From Streptomyces sp. NBC_00513 (GTDB lineage: Bacteria > Actinomycetota > Actinomycetes > Streptomycetales > Streptomycetaceae), in contig NZ_CP107845.1 in assembly GCF_041431415.1 (NCBI RefSeq), positions 2,356,001 to 2,420,000 on the forward strand: DNA of 64,000 bases. The letters run 5' to 3'. Numbering within the stretch: position 1 is the stretch's first letter; every line of letters begins with the position of its first letter. Made by a program: the position numbers and the translations under genes. Under the pieces are notes generated by a model that saw nothing but the letters and a program-made list of their open reading frames with translations, made no database searches and was not told where the DNA came from. Positions 8,935 through 16,239 of this stretch are shown piece by piece.

Positions 8935-10533
8935 ATGGCCGAGGCGCGCGCGGGCGGGGAGCCCGCCGACGCGACCGCCGCCGAGCTGCGGATGTGGCAG
9001 GCGTACCGGACGGGCGGTGTCTGCGACCTCAGTGCGCGCGCCGCCGGCCGGGACGACCCGCATTCCGACCGGGCCTGGGGTCCGGAGCGCACCGTCCGGG
9101 CCGGGACGGTCGCCCTGCTGCTGCTCCACGGCCCGCCGCCGGTACCGGGCCGGGTCGCCTCGTTGAAGCTGCGCGGGGTGCGGATCAGCGGGCGGCTCGA
9201 CCTGTCCGGGGGCACCGTCGAGCCGTACGTGGAGTTCCAGTCCTGCCGCTTCGACAGCGAGATCCAGCTGTCCGAGGCCCGGTTCGGCACGTTGCGCCTG
9301 GTCAACTGCGCGATCCCGCGGCTGGAGGCGGCTCGGCTGCACACCGAGGGCGATCTGCACCTGCCGCGGTGCCGCGTGGCGCGGGGCATACGGCTGACCG
9401 ACGCGCAGATCGGCACCGACCTGTTGATCAGCCAGGCGGTGGTGCAGCGCGACAGCAAGGGTCGGGCCATCGCCGCCGACGGGATGGCGGTGGCGCAGGA
9501 CTTCCAGGGCGAGATGCTGGAGGCGTACGGGGAGGTCAGTCTGCGCGGCGCGAAGGTCGGCGTGTCGATGAGCCTGCGCGGGGCCCGGCTGCGCAACCCG
9601 TCGGGGCGGCGCGCGCTGAACGCCCCGCAGCTCACCGTGGAGCGGACCCTGTACCTGACCTCGGTCGCCCTGGACCACTCCCCCGGTGATTCCGGGACCC
9701 ACACGCCCCCGTACGGGCTGGGCGAGACCCCGCTCGGCGGTCGGCGGGCGCGGGCCTTCGAGTGCGAGGGAGGGATGCGGCTGGACGACGGGCGGTTCGG
9801 CGACGCGATCGACTTCTACGGGGCCCGGTTCCTCCTGTCGGCGGAACAGGAGCTCTCCCTGCGGCGGATCCAGACGCCGGAGCTGCGGTTCGTCGGCGAG
9901 CAGCCGGAGCGGGGAAAGGTGGTGCTGTCCGGGGCCAAGGTGGTCAAGCTGGTCGACATGTCGACCAGCTGGCCGGGCCCGGGTCGGCTGTCGATGGAGG
10001 GCTGCTCGTACGAGTTGCTCGCGCCCCGGGGTCACTTCCCGCTGGCCCGCCGGCTGGCCTGGGTGGAGGCCGCCACGCCCGACTACTCGCCGGAGCCGTA
10101 CGAGCGGCTCGCGGCGGTCCTGCGGGCGAGCGGCGAGGACGCGGACGCCCGGATGGTGCTGTTGGCCAAGCAGCGCCGTCGCCGGGCCACGCTGCCGCCC
10201 GCGGCGAAGGCCTGGGGGTACCTCCAGGACTGGACGGTGGTGTACGGCTACCGGCCGGGCCGGGCGGCGCTGTGGATGGCGGTGCTGTGGGCGGCGGGCT
10301 CGCTGCTGTTCTCCCGGCTCGACCCGCCCGCGATCAAGGCGGACGAGCATCCGCACTGGAACGCCGCCCTGTACGCGCTCGATCTGCTGCTCCCGGTCGT
10401 CGATTTCGGGCAGGAGGGGCAGTGGGATCTGCGGGGTGGTTGGCAGTGGGGGGCGGCGGCCCTGGTCGTACTGGGGTGGATCCTGGCCACGACGGTGGCG
10501 GCGGGCGCGTCCCGGCTGCTGCGGCGGGGGTGA
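8935..10533 (+). CDS. Beta-helix-like membrane-anchored protein of unknown function
   Basis: A 532-residue protein. Residues of roughly 60-330 show repeating short strands of about 20 residues (LRGVRISGRLDLSG, LRLVNCAIPRLEAA, IRLTDAQIGTDLLIS) like a pentapeptide or beta-helix fold. A helical region follows (about 350-420), then two membrane segments near 444-461 and 507-527, separated by a loop. Such proteins are annotated in Streptomyces as membrane-associated oxidoreductase-like, but I see no cofactor motif to support that. I chose the ATG at 8935 because GGAGGGGG lies 5 nt upstream; an in-frame GTG nine codons earlier lacks this. It diverges from hisD. Confidence 0.7.
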   Translation: MAEARAGGEPADATAAELRMWQAYRTGGVCDLSARAAGRDDPHSDRAWGPERTVRAGTVALLLLHGPPPVPGRVASLKLRGVRISGRLDLSGGTVEPYVEFQSCRFDSEIQLSEARFGTLRLVNCAIPRLEAARLHTEGDLHLPRCRVARGIRLTDAQIGTDLLISQAVVQRDSKGRAIAADGMAVAQDFQGEMLEAYGEVSLRGAKVGVSMSLRGARLRNPSGRRALNAPQLTVERTLYLTSVALDHSPGDSGTHTPPYGLGETPLGGRRARAFECEGGMRLDDGRFGDAIDFYGARFLLSAEQELSLRRIQTPELRFVGEQPERGKVVLSGAKVVKLVDMSTSWPGPGRLSMEGCSYELLAPRGHFPLARRLAWVEAATPDYSPEPYERLAAVLRASGEDADARMVLLAKQRRRRATLPPAAKAWGYLQDWTVVYGYRPGRAALWMAVLWAAGSLLFSRLDPPAIKADEHPHWNAALYALDLLLPVVDFGQEGQWDLRGGWQWGAAALVVLGWILATTVAAGASRLLRRG

Positions 10534-10567
10534 CCGCTGCGGCCCCGCGGCCACTACCCTGTGCCTC

Positions 10568-11305
10568 GTGACCACCGTTCGCCTGCCACTCTTCCCGCTG
10601 AACTCGGTGCTGTTCCCGGGCCTCGTGTTGCCGCTGAACATCTTCGAGGAGCGCTATCGCGCCATGATGCGCGAGCTGCTGAAGACGAGCGAGGACGAGC
10701 CGCGACGCTTCGCGGTCGTCGCGATCCGCGACGGCCGGGAGGTCGCGCCGACCGCGCCCGGCCTGCCCGATCCGACGGCGCTGCCCGAGCGGGGCCCGAC
10801 GGCCGGTTTCGGCGCGGACCCGATCCAGGCGTTCCACCGGGTGGGTTGCGTCGCGGACGCCGCGACGATCCGGGAGCGGGAGGACGGCAGTTTCGAGGTG
10901 CTGGCCACCGGGACCTCCCGGGTCCGCCTGCTGTCGGTCGACGCGTCGGGGCCGTTCCTGGTCGCGGAGCTGGAGGAACTCCCCGAGGACTCGGGCGAGG
11001 GCGCGGGAGCGCTGGCCGAGGGCGTGCTGCGGGCGTTCCGGAACTACCAGAAGCGGCTGGCGGGGGCCCGTGAGCGGTCGCTGACGGGCGCCGAGCTGCC
11101 GGACGAGCCGTCGGTGGTCTCGTACCTGGTCGCCGCGGCGGCGGTGCTCGACATCCCGGCGAAGCAGCGGCTGCTCCAGGCGCCGGACACGGCGACCCGG
11201 CTCGCCGAGGAGCTGAAGCTGCTGCGCGCCGAGACGGCCGTGATCCGCCATCTGCCGTCGCTGCCCGCGGTGGACCTGACGCGCGCGCCGACGAGCCCGA
11301 ACTGA
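10568..11305 (+). CDS. LON peptidase substrate-binding domain protein
   Basis: The 245-residue protein starts with the sequence typical of a free-standing Lon N-terminal domain (VRLPLFPLNSVLFPGLVLPLNIFEERY) and has no ATPase or protease domain. The family is widespread, and its function is unproven; substrate or peptide binding is assumed from the domain. The GTG start at 10568 is 34 nt after the previous stop. Its TGA shares one base with the ATG of the next gene (TGATG), so the two are very likely co-translated. Confidence 0.88.
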   Translation: MTTVRLPLFPLNSVLFPGLVLPLNIFEERYRAMMRELLKTSEDEPRRFAVVAIRDGREVAPTAPGLPDPTALPERGPTAGFGADPIQAFHRVGCVADAATIREREDGSFEVLATGTSRVRLLSVDASGPFLVAELEELPEDSGEGAGALAEGVLRAFRNYQKRLAGARERSLTGAELPDEPSVVSYLVAAAAVLDIPAKQRLLQAPDTATRLAEELKLLRAETAVIRHLPSLPAVDLTRAPTSPN

Positions 11306-11796
11306 TGGCGAGGAAGAAGTCCGGGGCGGCGACCCCGGCCATAGCGGCCCTCACCGCGGCGGCGGCGGAGTTCACGGTGCACTCCTACGAGCACGACCCC
11401 GCGCACCCTTCGTACGGCCAGGAGGCCGCGGAGGCGATGGGGGTGTCCCCCACGCAGGTGTTCAAGACGCTCGTCACGGACGTGGACGGGGTGCTGACGG
11501 TGGCGGTGGTCCCGGTGTCGGGGTCGCTGGACCTGAAGGCCCTGGCGGTGGCCGTGGGCGCCAAGCGGGCCTCGATGGCCGATCCGGCCCTGGCGGAACG
11601 CACCACGGGCTACGTCCTGGGCGGCATCTCGCCGCTGGGTCAGCGCAAGCGGCTGCGTACGGTGCTGGACGCCTCGGCGACCGCCCATCCCACGATCTGC
11701 GTCTCGGCGGGCCGTCGCGGCCTGGAGGTCGAACTCCCGGCGGCGACGCTGACGGAGCTCCTGGGGGCCGTGCTGGCCCCCATCTCGCGCCCGTAG
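11305..11796 (+). CDS. ybaK: YbaK/EbsC-type Cys-tRNA(Pro) deacylase
   Basis: YbaK-type proteins hydrolyse cysteine mischarged onto tRNA(Pro) in trans. The 163-residue length is right for a stand-alone editing domain. Family segments include QVFKTLVTDVDG, with the conserved lysine in FKTL, and GYVLGGISPLGQRKRLRTVLD, containing the GGISPxG motif. It overlaps the LON-domain gene by one base and ends before a strong bidirectional hairpin. Confidence 0.92.
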   Translation: MARKKSGAATPAIAALTAAAAEFTVHSYEHDPAHPSYGQEAAEAMGVSPTQVFKTLVTDVDGVLTVAVVPVSGSLDLKALAVAVGAKRASMADPALAERTTGYVLGGISPLGQRKRLRTVLDASATAHPTICVSAGRRGLEVELPAATLTELLGAVLAPISRP

Positions 11797-11802
11797 CCCG
11801 TT

Positions 11803-11828
11803 CGGCCCGACCCTTCGGGGTCGGGCCG
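11803..11828. terminator. Bidirectional hairpin terminator, perfect 11-bp stem
   Basis: CGGCCCGACCC and its complement flank a TTCG tetraloop, between the convergent ybaK gene and the DUF2567-like gene. There is no T-run, as is usual in Streptomyces. Confidence 0.85.
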
Positions 11829-11837
11829 TCGGTGTGT

Positions 11838-12500
11838 TCAGGGGCGGGGCGGCTCGGGCGACGGGTCGTTGGCGTGGGCGTGCGCGGGCGGGTAGGTCGC
11901 GCCGTACCACTCGATGTCCGGCTCGGGGTCCTTCGGCGTGAACGCGGCCGTCAGCCCCAGGTGGGCGGCCACCGCGACCATCGGCCACGCCAGCAGCACC
12001 CCGTGGGCCAGCAACTGGAGCGGCGCGTCGAAGGGCACGCCCTTGCCGGCCTTCAGCGCGGCCACCGCCAGGTCGGACGTGGGGCCGAGCCACAGGCCCA
12101 GGCGCCATCCCACCAGCGCGGCGAAGCAGGACCCCACCGCGAGCCCGACGACGAGCGGTACGCCGCCCCGGCGCCGCCACAGGAAGGTTCCCACCCCGCT
12201 CAGCAGCCCGAATCCGGCGGAGAGCAGCAGGAAAGTGGCGTCGGACCCGACCCGGGCCTCGCTCTCGGTGTCCCGCAGGAAGACGGCCTCCCCGTTGGAG
12301 ACGTACTGGACCCTGGGCGCGAGCCAGACCCACAACAGCCCGAGCAGGACGCCCGCCACCGCCACCACCAGGGCGACGCCGGCCCCGTCTCGGACATCGG
12401 CGGGGGTGATTCCCCCGGCGGCGTCGCGCGGCTTCTCGGGCGGGAGCGCCGGCGGGTCGAACGGGGACGGCGGCGGGGTCACGGCTTCGGTCACCCCCAC
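11838..12500 (-). CDS. DUF2567-like integral membrane protein
   Basis: A 220-residue protein with a proline-rich cytoplasmic N-terminus (PPPSPFDPPALPPEKP), about four membrane segments and a short proline-rich C-terminus. The segment between helices 1 and 2 (PRVQYVSNGEAVFLRDTESEARVGSDATF) matches my memory of the actinobacterial DUF2567 family. Function is unknown. The start is GTG at 12500 or the in-frame GTG at 12494; neither has a convincing ribosome-binding site. Confidence 0.65.
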   Translation of the reverse strand: MGVTEAVTPPPSPFDPPALPPEKPRDAAGGITPADVRDGAGVALVVAVAGVLLGLLWVWLAPRVQYVSNGEAVFLRDTESEARVGSDATFLLLSAGFGLLSGVGTFLWRRRGGVPLVVGLAVGSCFAALVGWRLGLWLGPTSDLAVAALKAGKGVPFDAPLQLLAHGVLLAWPMVAVAAHLGLTAAFTPKDPEPDIEWYGATYPPAHAHANDPSPEPPRP

Positions 12501-12528
12501 ATCGTGCCAGGTGCGGCGGGCACCGGCC

Positions 12529-13299
12529 TCAGCGGACCGCCGCGCGGCGGTACGCCCAGGTGGCGACGGCGAGGGACAGCGCGCCGACCACCGCGCACAC
12601 CCCGAGGTCGAGGAGGACCGCCGCCCAGTCGGGGTGCGGCTCGAAGGTGCGGGCGAAGGCCTCGACGCCGTACGTGGACGGCAGCAGGTCCCGCGCCCAG
12701 ACGACGATCTCGGGCATCCGCTCGGGCGGCAGGACGCCCAGCAGCAGCGCGGCCGACATGCCGAGCTGTCCGGCCAGCGTGGCCAGTTCCTGCCGGGGGG
12801 CCAGCAGACCGAGCGCGGCGCCGAGTCCGGCCAGCGCGGCGCCGGCGAGCGGCACCACGGCGGCCAGGATCCACAGCCCGCTCATGGGCAGTCCGAACAG
12901 CAGGCAGCCGAAGAGGGCGGTGACCAGGGTCCCCGGCAGGGTGAAAGAGGCGTAGGCGGCGGCCGCGCCGAGGACGACGGACGCGGGCGGCACCGGCAGG
13001 GTCGCGTAGTGGTCGAGCCCGCCACTGGCCCGGAGCTGCCCGAAGTACTGCGCGAGCAGGTTCAGCGCGACGAAGGCGACGACCAGGACGGACGAGCCGG
13101 CGACGACGGCGCGGGCCTCGGAGCCCCCGTCGACCACGCCCCGCATCAGGATCATGATCCCGACGGACTGGAAGGTGGCCACGAACAGCAGCGGGATCCG
13201 CGCCACGCGCGCCCGGGACAACTGCGCCCGGTACACGGCGGCCAGCGCCGGGAAGAAGCGGGCTCGGGGAGCCAGCACTCCGACAGCGGCGGCACTCAC
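12529..13299 (-). CDS. ABC-2 type transporter permease
   Basis: A 256-residue membrane protein with about six helices, of the ABC-2 exporter permease type (for example LRASGGLDHYATLPVPPASVVLG before a helix). It pairs with the ATPase encoded immediately upstream, whose TGA overlaps this GTG start by four bases (GTGA). The pair should form an exporter in the cytoplasmic membrane; the substrate is not evident. Confidence 0.88.
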   Translation of the reverse strand: MSAAAVGVLAPRARFFPALAAVYRAQLSRARVARIPLLFVATFQSVGIMILMRGVVDGGSEARAVVAGSSVLVVAFVALNLLAQYFGQLRASGGLDHYATLPVPPASVVLGAAAAYASFTLPGTLVTALFGCLLFGLPMSGLWILAAVVPLAGAALAGLGAALGLLAPRQELATLAGQLGMSAALLLGVLPPERMPEIVVWARDLLPSTYGVEAFARTFEPHPDWAAVLLDLGVCAVVGALSLAVATWAYRRAAVR

Positions 13300-14336
13300 G
13301 ACTTGACCAGCCCCTTCGATACGCGCCCGCCCAGGGCCAGGTAGACGTCTTCCAGGCTCGGCGTGGCCAGAGTGAAGTCGTCGAGCGCGGCGAAGGCGGG
13401 GCTGCCGGTCACGGCGGCGACCGCGGCGCGCGCCTCGTCGGGGCCCAGCCTCAGCACCCACCGCCGTCCCGACTCGACGGCCCGCGGGGCCAGCGCCGCG
13501 ACCTCCGGCACCTCCAGCGGGGCGGTGGTCCGCCACACCAGTTCCAGCCTGACCTCGCCGGAGACCTTGGCCTTCAGTCCGGCCGGGGTGTCGCAGGCGA
13601 TGACCTTGCCCTGGTCGATGACGGCGACCCGGTCCAGCACGGTCTCGGCCTCTATGACGTTGTGGGTGACGAGCAGGACGGTGGCGCCGCACTGGGCGCG
13701 GCGCCGGTCCACGGCGGCCCATACGGCCCGTCGGGCGACCGGGTCCATGCCGGTGGTGGGTTCGTCGAGGACCAGGACGGCCCGTTCACCGACGAGGGCG
13801 GCGGCGAAGCAGGCCAGCCGGCGTTGTCCGCCGGAGAGTTTCTTCAGGGGCCGGCCGGCGATCCCGGTCAGACCGAGTTCCTCCAGGACCTCGTCGCGCG
13901 CGGCCCGTGCGGCCCGCGCGTCGAGCCCGCGCAGCCGTCCCGTGGTCTCGGCGGCCAGGGACACCGTGAGCTCGTCCAGGGCGGTGGATTCCTGCCCGAG
14001 GTAGGCGAGCAGGCGGGAGGCGCGCTCGGGGTGGCGTACGAGGTCGTGGCCGAGCAGGGTGACGGAGCCCCCGTCGGGCCTCATGAGGCCGGTCAGCTGG
14101 CGGACGAGCGTGGACTTGCCGGCGCCGTTCGGCCCGAGGAGGCCGAAGATCTCGCCGCGCCCCACGTCCAGGGAGATCCCGTCGGTGGCGCGGGTCTCGG
14201 GCAGGGCGGGCGCGCCGCGCCGGCCGCGTACGGCGGGATACGTCTTGACCAGGTCACGCACCGCGCAAACCACGTCGGAGGCCGCTTCCGCGGCTGCTGC
14301 CGTGCCCTGCCTCGCTGATGCTGTGCCCGTACTCAC
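13296..14336 (-). CDS. ABC transporter ATP-binding protein (ABC-2 exporter type)
   Basis: A 346-residue ATPase with Walker A GPNGAGKS (68-75), signature LSGGQ (167-171), Walker B VLVLDEPTTGMDP with D191/E192, and the switch histidine in VTHN. The C-terminal extension after the ATPase resembles the accessory domain of drug and lipid exporter ATPases. I chose the GTG at 14336 (VSTGTASARQ); the residues upstream in the open frame are arginine- and threonine-rich and unlike protein. The downstream gene encodes its permease. Confidence 0.92.
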   Translation of the reverse strand: MSTGTASARQGTAAAAEAASDVVCAVRDLVKTYPAVRGRRGAPALPETRATDGISLDVGRGEIFGLLGPNGAGKSTLVRQLTGLMRPDGGSVTLLGHDLVRHPERASRLLAYLGQESTALDELTVSLAAETTGRLRGLDARAARAARDEVLEELGLTGIAGRPLKKLSGGQRRLACFAAALVGERAVLVLDEPTTGMDPVARRAVWAAVDRRRAQCGATVLLVTHNVIEAETVLDRVAVIDQGKVIACDTPAGLKAKVSGEVRLELVWRTTAPLEVPEVAALAPRAVESGRRWVLRLGPDEARAAVAAVTGSPAFAALDDFTLATPSLEDVYLALGGRVSKGLVKS

Positions 14337-14364
14337 GAGGGAGCAGCCTACGCGGCTTCCGCCC

Positions 14365-15657
14365 TCACTCGGCCGCCGGGGGCGTCGGCGACCCCGGCGG
14401 CGCGGGCACCGCAGGGGGCGGACCGGCCACGTGTTCGGCGGCCGCCCGGACGTCGATCTCCCGCCAGAAGCCGGCCCGGATGGCGTAGCGGTCGTGCTCG
14501 TCGATCTGGTCGTCCTTGTGCGCGAGGAGTCCGAAGCGGGCGGCGTAACGCAGCAGCTCACCGTCGATGCGGTGCGGGATCCGGGGGTACATGGTGGCCA
14601 GTTTCTGGAGGTGGACGCTCTCGGGGAGCCGTTCCATCCAGCGTCGGGCGAAGACCTGGCCGACCTCGAAGGGGTCGCCGCCGACGGTGGTGATGTCCTC
14701 CTCGCGGTCGGCCCAGCGCTGCTCGGCGGAGGTGAGTTGGGCGAGGGTGGGCAGCGAGGCGGTCTCGGCGGGTTCCCCGAGCGGTCCCGCCCGGTCGACC
14801 CAGCCCTTGTCGGAGGACCAGCGCAGGGCGCTGCCGGCGGGGGCGGCCGACTGGCCGTTGTGGGTGGCGGGGGCGGCGGCCCCGGGGGCGCGCAGGGCGG
14901 CCAGGTCCTTGGGCGTGGGAACGGGCCGGGCGCCCTCGGTGACGGGCGGTACGGGCGCGCCGCGCTCGGCGGTGTCCGCCGGGGTGGTGGAGGCGCCGTT
15001 GCGGGCGGCCTCGGCCAGGGCCGCCTCGGGCAGCGGCGCGGAGAGGATCGCGGCGATCTCCGGGCGTGGCGCGGGGGCCGGGGAGCACAGGCCGGCGAGG
15101 TCCTTGGCGCGGACGGCGCGGGTGATCCAGGCGCGGTCCAGGACCCGGCGTTCGTCGGCCTCGGCGACGAGGTCCTCGGACTGGTTGTAGTCCCCGTCGG
15201 CGGCCTGGACGGCCCACAGGTGGACGGCGACCCCGTGTTCCTTGGCGGACATCAGGCCGGGCAGCAGATCGCCGTCGCCGGTCACCAGGACCACGTCGGA
15301 ACAGGCGCGGTTGCGGGCCAGCTCGGTGAGCTCGGCGTGCATGGCCGCGTCCACGCCCTTCTGGGCCCAGCGGCCGTCGCTGCGGGTCAGCGCACCGAGC
15401 CGTACGGTGACCCGGGGCATCACGCGCAGCCTGCGGTGTTCGGGCTGGGGCACCCGGTCGGGCGCGCCGTCGAACCAGTAGATCCGCAGCAGGGGTTGTT
15501 CGGTGTCCGCCTCCGCGCGTTCGCGCAGGCCCTGGATGAGGGCGGCGTGGTCGACGGTGATGCGGGAGCGGGAGGGCTCCCCTGCGAGAAGGCTCGCGGC
15601 GGCGCCCAGCAGATAGCCGGCGTCCACCAGGACGACGCAGCGGTCCACGCGTTCCAC
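14365..15657 (-). CDS. NYN domain (PIN-like nuclease fold) protein
   Basis: The N-terminal 200 residues form an NYN domain, a PIN-like predicted RNase fold. Acidic residues are D12 in CVVLVDAGYLLG, the aspartate in QKGVDAAMHAEL and those in VVLVTGDGDLLPG. A proline/alanine-rich linker (about 215-290) leads to a C-terminal conserved region (about 300-405). The linker and C-terminal region are widespread in Streptomyces homologues. RNA cleavage is the inferred role; the target is unknown. The start is GTG at 15657 (VERVDRC) or the GTG three codons later, which has better spacing from GAGGG. Confidence 0.82.
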   Translation of the reverse strand: MERVDRCVVLVDAGYLLGAAASLLAGEPSRSRITVDHAALIQGLRERAEADTEQPLLRIYWFDGAPDRVPQPEHRRLRVMPRVTVRLGALTRSDGRWAQKGVDAAMHAELTELARNRACSDVVLVTGDGDLLPGLMSAKEHGVAVHLWAVQAADGDYNQSEDLVAEADERRVLDRAWITRAVRAKDLAGLCSPAPAPRPEIAAILSAPLPEAALAEAARNGASTTPADTAERGAPVPPVTEGARPVPTPKDLAALRAPGAAAPATHNGQSAAPAGSALRWSSDKGWVDRAGPLGEPAETASLPTLAQLTSAEQRWADREEDITTVGGDPFEVGQVFARRWMERLPESVHLQKLATMYPRIPHRIDGELLRYAARFGLLAHKDDQIDEHDRYAIRAGFWREIDVRAAAEHVAGPPPAVPAPPGSPTPPAAE

Positions 15658-15868
15658 CCTCTTCCGTGGGGGTCCTCTGGATATTCCCCGAGTCTGCCCG
15701 ACCGCAAGGACGTTGACGGCCGGAACTCGATCATCGGCGTGGCGTATCTCCCGGCGACCGGAAGACGGGGCACCGACTACGCGCAGTAATGATCCAAAAT
15801 GCGCGCTTTGTGGTGCTGTGTGAGTGTGAAGGCGGCCCTGGCCCCTACACCCCCCACGGAGGCTTCCC

Positions 15869-16039
15869 ATGGCCAAGAACAAGAACCGCCAGCAGCCCGC
15901 CAAGCCCCAGGACCGCTCGTCGGCGCAGGATCCGGGCAAGAGCTCGATGGAATCCACGCCCGAGCCCTCGCCGTCGTCCGCGCCGAGTCCGATGCACATG
16001 GCCGGCAAGCGCAAGGAAAAGAAGTTCGGCCACAACTGA
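15869..16039 (+). CDS. 56-residue hydrophilic basic-ended protein
   Basis: A short gene with a good ribosome-binding site (GGAGG, 7 nt before ATG). The protein begins MAKNKNRQQP, has a Ser/Pro-rich middle and ends AGKRKEKKFGHN. It has no cysteines, no hydrophobic segment and is predicted to be disordered. Small proteins with the same MAKNKN start and FGHN end are, as I recall, common in Streptomyces; function is unknown. It is followed by a strong hairpin (16105-16139). Confidence 0.8.
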   Translation: MAKNKNRQQPAKPQDRSSAQDPGKSSMESTPEPSPSSAPSPMHMAGKRKEKKFGHN

Positions 16040-16104
16040 CACCACCGACACCACCGACCCGACCGACGACCGCCACGACCCGCGTCGCGTCGGCCGGACA
16101 GGAC

Positions 16105-16139
16105 GAAGGGCGCGCCCGGTTTCCCCGGGCGCGCCCTTC
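16105..16139. terminator. Bidirectional hairpin terminator, 15-bp stem
   Basis: GAAGGGCGCGCCCGG and its exact complement surround a 5-nt loop. It lies between the convergent 56-residue gene and dnaE. Confidence 0.85.
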
Positions 16140-16140
16140 C

Positions 16141-16194
16141 TCGTTCTCGTGCGCGGCATCGTTCTCGTGCGCGGCATCGTTCTCGTGCGCGGCG
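16141..16194. repeat. Three tandem 18-bp repeats next to the dnaE stop
   Basis: The unit TCGTTCTCGTGCGCGGCA occurs three times in a row, the last with one mismatch. The following bases (16191-16230) contain two copies of GGCGTGCCGCCG. The array lies in the 100-bp gap between the hairpin and the dnaE stop codon and encodes nothing recognisable. Confidence 0.85.
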
Positions 16195-16239
16195 TGCCGC
16201 CGCGGCGTCTCGTACGTGGCGTGCCGCCGTCGGCAGCGA

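Noticed and set aside
13296..14561. Longer ABC ATPase beginning at 14561
   Set aside because: The extra residues are Thr/Arg/Pro-rich and run antisense through the NYN gene; the GTG at 14336 gives a normal ATPase start.
16141..16194. Tandem array as possible CRISPR
   Set aside because: Units are directly adjacent, with no spacers, and only three copies.
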